Shown one piece after another: positions 5,728-6,546 of a stretch of 6,546 nucleotides of DNA. Each line of letters opens with the position of its first letter. Positions within the stretch are counted from its first letter, which is position 1. Source of the stretch: CAYUYH01 sp964449175 (lineage in GTDB: Bacteria > Planctomycetota > Phycisphaerae > SM23-33); assembly GCA_964449175.1 (NCBI GenBank), contig CAYUYH010000153.1, forward strand, positions 1 through 6,546, read 5' to 3'. A program made the translations under genes and the position numbers. The notes under the pieces are model-generated. The model had not been told where the DNA came from, did no database searches, and saw only the letters and a list, made by a program, of their open reading frames with translations.

Positions 5728-6546
5728 TCAGACGGTCAGCAGCTGTGCGCCCACCAGGGGAGATAAGTCCCATCCGGCGCACAGTCGCTCCGCCGGCAGG
5801 GGAACCATCGTCGCGCCGATTTGCCGGCATGCGTGTCGCCAGTTCTGCTGGTGGCGTTGGAGGTTGTCGCGATAGGCCTTCATCGCCGGCTCGTCGAGGA
5901 ATATCTCCTGCAACTCGGCGGTCTCGCTGTCGACGAGGCGCAGGTTGCCGCGCGCGGGCGGGGCGATCTCCTGATCGGCGAGCACCTGGAGGACGTACAG
6001 GGCCGCGGCGCGATAGGCCAGCAGCGAGAGCACATCCAGCGGCTCGCCCCACCACAGCAGGTCGCTGACGAGCACTCGTGTGCCGTTCGCCCGCAGCGGC
6101 GGCGGGTGCGCGGCGATGGCCGAAGCCGGGCTGCCCGCGCCGTCGAACTCCAGGCCCGCCCAGTGGGTCGGCTCGGCGGCGGAGTTGGCCACCGGGCGGC
6201 AGTCGTCCGCGGCGAGGAACGCCCGCCGACTGTAGCCGGAATTGCCCGCCGCCGTCGCCAGTGCCGCCGATACGCCGACCGCCGCCTGGAGCTTGTCGCT
6301 GCCGGCCAGCGCCATCGAGCGCGACGCGTCGATGATGATGTCCAGGTGCGGGGCGAACTCCTGGCGGTAGAGCTTGACGATGAGCCGGTCGGTCCGCGCG
6401 CTTGCCGCCCAGTCCAGTCGGCGGACGTCGTCGCCCGGCTGATACTCGCGGTGGTCCATGAACTCCAGGCTCTCGCCGGCCAACCGCGCGAGCTGGCTGC
6501 CGGCGGTGCCCTGCGGGGCGTTGCGGGCTGTCGCCAGGCAGTACCG
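5728..6546 (-). CDS. DUF58 domain-containing protein, N terminus cut by window edge
   Basis: DUF58 proteins carry a VWA-like fold and are encoded next to MoxR AAA+ ATPases; they are thought to act as adaptors of those ATPases. The readable 272 residues run off the right edge in an open frame (RYCLATARNAPQGTAG...). The hallmark DUF58 segment is clear: AGESLEFMDHREYQPGDDVRRLDW followed by ARTDRLIVKLYRQE. The VWA motif D-A-S-R-S is encoded at about 6330-6316, and LVSD in the middle supplies the later acidic MIDAS position. No membrane helix is evident, so this is the soluble DUF58 type of roughly 300 residues, with only some 30-40 residues missing. A TTG at 6483 could be read as a start but falls within the conserved domain; the frame continues upstream with family-like sequence. 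The TGA stop is at 5730-5728, 25 bases before the BatA-like gene in the same direction. Expected upstream neighbour: a MoxR-type ATPase. Confidence 0.9.
   Translation of the reverse strand, partial: RYCLATARNAPQGTAGSQLARLAGESLEFMDHREYQPGDDVRRLDWAASARTDRLIVKLYRQEFAPHLDIIIDASRSMALAGSDKLQAAVGVSAALATAAGNSGYSRRAFLAADDCRPVANSAAEPTHWAGLEFDGAGSPASAIAAHPPPLRANGTRVLVSDLLWWGEPLDVLSLLAYRAAALYVLQVLADQEIAPPARGNLRLVDSETAELQEIFLDEPAMKAYRDNLQRHQQNWRHACRQIGATMVPLPAERLCAGWDLSPLVGAQLLTV

Noticed and set aside
6481..6483. TTG as the start codon of the DUF58 gene
   Set aside because: It falls inside the conserved DUF58 region and the open frame continues with family-like sequence to the window edge.
1..6546. A previously undescribed defence, mobile or biosynthetic system
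   Set aside because: All five genes fit known families and known neighbourhoods; no repeats, nuclease, transposase, toxin pair or structured RNA was seen.

Overview
The window comes from a GC-rich bacterial chromosome or metagenome contig with almost no intergenic space. Coding architecture and protein style (DUF58, BatA-like and large VWA/GATase-like membrane proteins in a row) resemble Planctomycetota-type genomes. That lineage is an inference from gene content and base composition; no phylogenetic marker lies in the window.

Layout, left to right. Positions 1-94 contain only G and C, including a run of 22 C and a run of 14 G. This is most likely a damaged contig edge rather than biology. 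From about 85 to 351 (+) runs the C-terminal end of a MobA-type molybdenum cofactor guanylyltransferase. It is followed after 3 bases by a complete fdhD (355-1146, +), the sulfurtransferase that activates formate dehydrogenase. Together they form a molybdenum-cofactor / formate dehydrogenase maturation module whose left part is lost.

Only 9 bases beyond fdhD, the opposite strand carries a convergent cluster that fills the rest of the window. Read from right to left it is: a DUF58 protein (cut by the right edge, ends at 5728), a BatA-like VWA membrane protein of 580 residues (5702-3960), and a 935-residue membrane protein with two VWA domains and a GATase-like domain between them (3963-1156). 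The last two overlap by ATGA, so they are probably translationally coupled. This gene order matches the MoxR-associated (MoxR-DUF58-BatA-VWA) operon type. The MoxR AAA+ ATPase would be expected just past the right edge. In such clusters MoxR and DUF58 are cytoplasmic, while the VWA proteins are membrane-anchored with large domains outside the membrane. They are thought to act together as a chaperone-like or metal-dependent assembly system; the substrate here is unknown.

I found no RNA genes, mobile elements, CRISPR arrays, origins or stretches over 300 bases without a gene. Nothing convincingly supports a previously undescribed system. The points most worth a second look are the single-cysteine active-site motif of FdhD and the uneven preservation of metal-binding (MIDAS) residues among the four VWA-type domains.
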